From Planococcus circulans (GTDB lineage Bacteria > Bacillota > Bacilli > Bacillales_A > Planococcaceae): a DNA stretch of 64,000 nt. Each line of letters starts with the position of its first letter. Within the stretch, counting starts at the first letter, position 1. The notes beneath the pieces were generated by a model. That model was not told where the DNA came from, did no database searches, and worked only from the letters and a program-made list of their open reading frames with translations. The DNA is taken from positions 682,001-746,000 of the forward strand of contig NZ_JAIQCL010000001.1 of the NCBI RefSeq assembly GCF_020023385.1. The letters are read 5' to 3'. The position numbers and the translations under genes are program-made. This document shows, one piece after another, positions 61,576-64,000 of the stretch.

Positions 61576-62499
61576 ATAGAACTCAGACATCTGCATTATT
61601 TTGTGGCGGTGGCCGAAGAACTTCATTTCGGCAAGGCCGCCGAACGCTTGAATATCAGCCAGCCTCCACTCAGCCAGCAAATCATCCAACTTGAAAAAGA
61701 ATTGGAGGTCAAGCTTTTTAACCGGCACAGCCGTTTCGTTGAACTGACACCAGCAGGAAAGCATTTTTTGAAGGAGACGTATGAGATCCTCGCAAAAGTG
61801 AAAACCACCATGGAAGACACCCGGAAAATCCATGCCGGTGAAGCGGGTATACTGAAGCTGGCATTTACTGGTGCTTTAAATGTCAGCTTGATCCGGCTTG
61901 TCCATCTGCACCGGACCGCCTATCCGGATATCAAAGTTACACTGCACCCAATGTCCAGCACCGACCAGTTGAGGGCGCTCACGGAAAACGATATCCATAT
62001 CGGATTTATCTGCCCGCCGATCACTGACCCGGCAATCAGCTTCCAGCATATCTACAGCTCACCGTTTGTCGTGGCTCTGCCTGCCAATCATCCACTGGCG
62101 GCTGTCCCCGGACCCATCGCAATCAAAGAACTGAAAGATGAACCATTCATCATGGCACCCCGACGCCTGGAGCCGGGCTACTATGATACGATCATTTCCA
62201 TTTGCCTTTCCGGAAAGATGAGTCCTGTCATCCATCAGGAAGCAGAAGGCGTCACTCATATTCTATCGCTCGTTTCTGCCGGCATCGGTGTAACTCTGGT
62301 CACTGAATCCGCCCAACAGGAATATCCGAAACGCGGCGTCGTCTACCGCCAGATCAAAGGCAATACACGACAAATGGACCTATACATCGCATGGAACCAT
62401 ACGACTGAAAGTCCACTGACGAAAATGTTCGTCCAAACGATGAAAAAATCTTTTCCTCTTAAGGCTAAACCTTCAGGTGAAGACATTTCTTTTGTCTGA
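61576..62499 (+). CDS. LysR-family regulator of the divergent catabolic operon, apparent ATA start
   Basis: The protein has the LysR HTH (ELRHLHYFVAVAEELHFGKA, LNISQPPLSQQIIQLEKELE) and a PBP2-type effector domain (LKLAFTGALNVSLIRLV, SAGIGVTLVTESAQQ). The usual first residues MELRHL would begin at an ATA codon at 61576, preceded by GGAGGGG at a fitting distance (61564-61570). The only standard in-frame start nearby is TTG at 61552, with no ribosome site before it. It probably senses the acid or its CoA ester and controls the operon that starts at 61415. Confidence 0.88.
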   Translation: MELRHLHYFVAVAEELHFGKAAERLNISQPPLSQQIIQLEKELEVKLFNRHSRFVELTPAGKHFLKETYEILAKVKTTMEDTRKIHAGEAGILKLAFTGALNVSLIRLVHLHRTAYPDIKVTLHPMSSTDQLRALTENDIHIGFICPPITDPAISFQHIYSSPFVVALPANHPLAAVPGPIAIKELKDEPFIMAPRRLEPGYYDTIISICLSGKMSPVIHQEAEGVTHILSLVSAGIGVTLVTESAQQEYPKRGVVYRQIKGNTRQMDLYIAWNHTTESPLTKMFVQTMKKSFPLKAKPSGEDISFV

Positions 62500-62540
62500 T
62501 GCTGCACTTAAGTCCAGTATTTTCTCTATTCAAACAAAAA

Positions 62541-62583
62541 AGCCTCAAATGGCGGCACGTTGACGTGTCTTCCATTTGAGGCT
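62541..62583 (-). terminator. Terminator with conserved apical motif, downstream of nagB
   Basis: AGCCTCAAATGG and CCATTTGAGGCT form a perfect 12-bp stem, with six T on the minus strand. The top holds CACG/CGTG with loop TTGA, and the 19 bases 62556-62574 equal those at 55334-55352. Confidence 0.88.
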
Positions 62584-62608
62584 CAATTCCGTACTGCTGA
62601 ATATGAAA

Positions 62609-63391
62609 TTATCTAGCCTTGCCTTCTTCCACCTCCGGAATGCCCCCATCTTCCCCATAAAACTCAAGCACTTTGGACAACGCCAATTCATCAGCGATGA
62701 CGGTGACATCCGGATGTGTCTGCAGAATCGAAGCTGGGAAGCTCTCCGACACCTCACTGTTCATCATCTGGTACAAAGCTTCCGCTTTTTCTTTTCCGGA
62801 TACCAGCAGCAGGATCTTTTTGCTTTCCATAATGGAGGCGATCCCCATGCTGATGGCCTGGGTCGGCACTTCTTCAATTCCCGAAAAGAAACGGGCATTG
62901 GCGCGGCGCGTGGACTGGGCCAATTCAACCGCGTGGGTTCTGCTCGAAAACGGTGTTCCCGGTTCATTGAAGCCGATATGGCCGTTCAATCCGAGTCCCA
63001 ATACTTGAATATCGATTCCGCCAGCTTCTTGGATCTGCCTTTCGTAGTCCAGGCAATCCTGTTCCACCTCTTGTGATTTGCCGTTCGGCAAGTGGATTTG
63101 TCTGGTCGGCACATCGATGTGGGCAAAGAGTTTGTCGGTCATATACCATTGATAGCTGTTGGCATCTTCTACTCCCAGGCCGACGTACTCATCCAAATTG
63201 AATGTCGACATGTTTTGGAATGAAACCTTCTCTTTCTTGTATTCCTCAATCAAGCACCTGTAAAGCCCTTCAGGCGTCGAGCCTGTAGCCAGTCCGAGTA
63301 CCGGAGATTCGTTCTGTTGAATATGCTCCACGAGCAAGTTACAGGCGATCCGGCTCATTTCTTCGTAGTTTTTCGCTTTCAGAATCTGCAT
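62609..63391 (-). CDS. nagB: Glucosamine-6-phosphate deaminase
   Basis: The 260-aa enzyme converts glucosamine-6-phosphate to fructose-6-phosphate and ammonia. LGLATGSTPEGLYRCLIE near residue 33, FNLDEYVGL with the catalytic Asp, and GLGLNGHIGFNEPGTPFSSR are NagB signatures. GAGGTGAAAG precedes the ATG. It is 45 bases after the RpiR-type regulator gene on the same strand. NagA may lie outside the window. Confidence 0.96.
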   Translation of the reverse strand: MQILKAKNYEEMSRIACNLLVEHIQQNESPVLGLATGSTPEGLYRCLIEEYKKEKVSFQNMSTFNLDEYVGLGVEDANSYQWYMTDKLFAHIDVPTRQIHLPNGKSQEVEQDCLDYERQIQEAGGIDIQVLGLGLNGHIGFNEPGTPFSSRTHAVELAQSTRRANARFFSGIEEVPTQAISMGIASIMESKKILLLVSGKEKAEALYQMMNSEVSESFPASILQTHPDVTVIADELALSKVLEFYGEDGGIPEVEEGKAR

Positions 63392-63436
63392 ACTTTCACC
63401 TCGTAACGGCAGCCAATCAGTAAATGCTTTTCAGCT

Positions 63437-64000
63437 TTAATACAGCTTGCCGGCAATATGTTCGGTAATTTCCCTTTTCACACTTTCTGCGTCCTTAACG
63501 TTGTTCATGGTCAATCCAGTACATATCAAATCAATCAAATACAACTGGGCAATTTTCGAGACCAGCGAGCCGCTGTCTAACGGACTTTCTTTTGCAGATG
63601 ACAGCAAAACAAAATCGGCGTATCTGGTCAATGGCGATTTCACATAATTTGTCAGGGCGATGACTGTCGCATTTTTTTCTTTCGCCAATTTGACTGCATC
63701 GACAATGTCTTTCGTGCTCCCCGTCAAACTGATGGCGATCACCACTGATTTTTCAGTCAGCGAAGAGGCTCTCATAATTTGGAAATGCGAGTCGGTTATG
63801 GCGCTGACGTGCTTGCCGATCCGCATCAGGCGGTTTTGCATGTCGAGTCCGGCAATTCCGGAAGAGCCGATGCCGAAGATCACCACGTCCTGTGCAGCAT
63901 CGATCGCCTGGATGGATTTCTCCAAGGTATCCATATCCACGACTTCCGATGAATCTTCAATGGCCTGCACGATGCTGTTGCGGATCCGATGAACGAATGA
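63437..64000 (-). CDS. RpiR/MurR-family regulator (5' end cut off)
   Basis: The visible C-terminal part (188 codons including stop) contains the SIS domain: VVIFGIGSSGIAGLDMQNRL, VVIAISLTGSTKDIVDAVKL and VIALTNYVKSPLTRYADFVL. The N-terminal HTH lies beyond base 64000; the frame stays open to the edge. Such regulators bind phosphosugars and control amino-sugar or sugar catabolism, which fits nagB directly downstream. Confidence 0.88.
   Translation of the reverse strand, partial: SFVHRIRNSIVQAIEDSSEVVDMDTLEKSIQAIDAAQDVVIFGIGSSGIAGLDMQNRLMRIGKHVSAITDSHFQIMRASSLTEKSVVIAISLTGSTKDIVDAVKLAKEKNATVIALTNYVKSPLTRYADFVLLSSAKESPLDSGSLVSKIAQLYLIDLICTGLTMNNVKDAESVKREITEHIAGKLY

Overview
The window is a contiguous piece of a Bacillota chromosome. 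Strong GGAGG-type ribosome binding sites, rho-independent terminators and many proteins of Bacillus type (YveK-like chain-length protein, short EpsL/TuaA-like sugar transferase, YndM/DUF2512, DUF6241, AtzG-like protein) point to Bacillales. Moderate GC and the gene complement suggest Planococcaceae (Planococcus-like), but this is an inference without a marker gene. I see no rRNA, tRNA, CRISPR array or transposase.

Positions 1-35280, almost all on the minus strand, form an exopolysaccharide locus of Wzx/Wzy type. It encodes activated-sugar supply: GalU (two copies), Ugd, GalE, ManA, ManC, Gmd, Fcl, RfbA, RfbB and a DegT-family sugar aminotransferase, giving UDP-Glc, UDP-GlcA, UDP-Gal, GDP-Man, GDP-Fuc and dTDP-4-amino-6-deoxyhexose. 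It also encodes an initiating sugar-phosphate transferase, five glycosyltransferases, one candidate Wzy polymerase, three MOP-family flippases, a truncated Wzz-like protein at the left edge, two membrane-anchored beta-helix proteins and two FemAB/GNAT-like acyltransferases. From 20.9 to 35.3 kb the locus consists largely of paralogous pairs (flippase, GT2, beta-helix, FemAB-like, GalU), so it grew by duplication and rearrangement. Phosphomannomutase is not in the window. The oddest gene in this part is a 705-residue protein at 15691-17808 that appears to join a Rossmann-like region, a nucleotidyltransferase-like domain, a nucleoside-diphosphate-kinase-like domain and a small-molecule kinase domain.

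Positions 35.5-55.3 kb hold mixed housekeeping and accessory genes: a MHYT-PAS-GGDEF-EAL cyclic-di-GMP enzyme beside the polysaccharide locus, a cation/proton antiporter, an XRE regulator, a degenerate SGNH protein, a CEO-synthase-like dehydrogenase, a VOC protein, a PLP enzyme, an acetamidase/amidase group, a trypsin-NUC endonuclease fusion translationally coupled to an orphan ABC ATPase, an aldo/keto reductase and a butanediol dehydrogenase. Positions 55.4-61.4 kb are a catabolic operon (acyl-CoA ligase, crotonase-family enzyme, TRAP transporter, duplicated AhpD-like protein) divergent from a LysR regulator. The window ends in nagB and an RpiR/MurR-type regulator cut by the right edge.

The most unusual signal is non-coding. 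Seven intergenic arrays have a conserved 8-9 bp core recurring at almost exactly 21 bp (two helical turns), separated by unrelated 12-13 bp spacers. The core is uniform within an array but differs between arrays (CCGCACCTC, ATACTTTC, ATCGTATT, ATAC(A/T)GTCC). Three arrays share a left flank and several are paired with one recurring hairpin (arms GGAAAGCGCA/TGCGCTTTCC). I do not know a described element of this kind.
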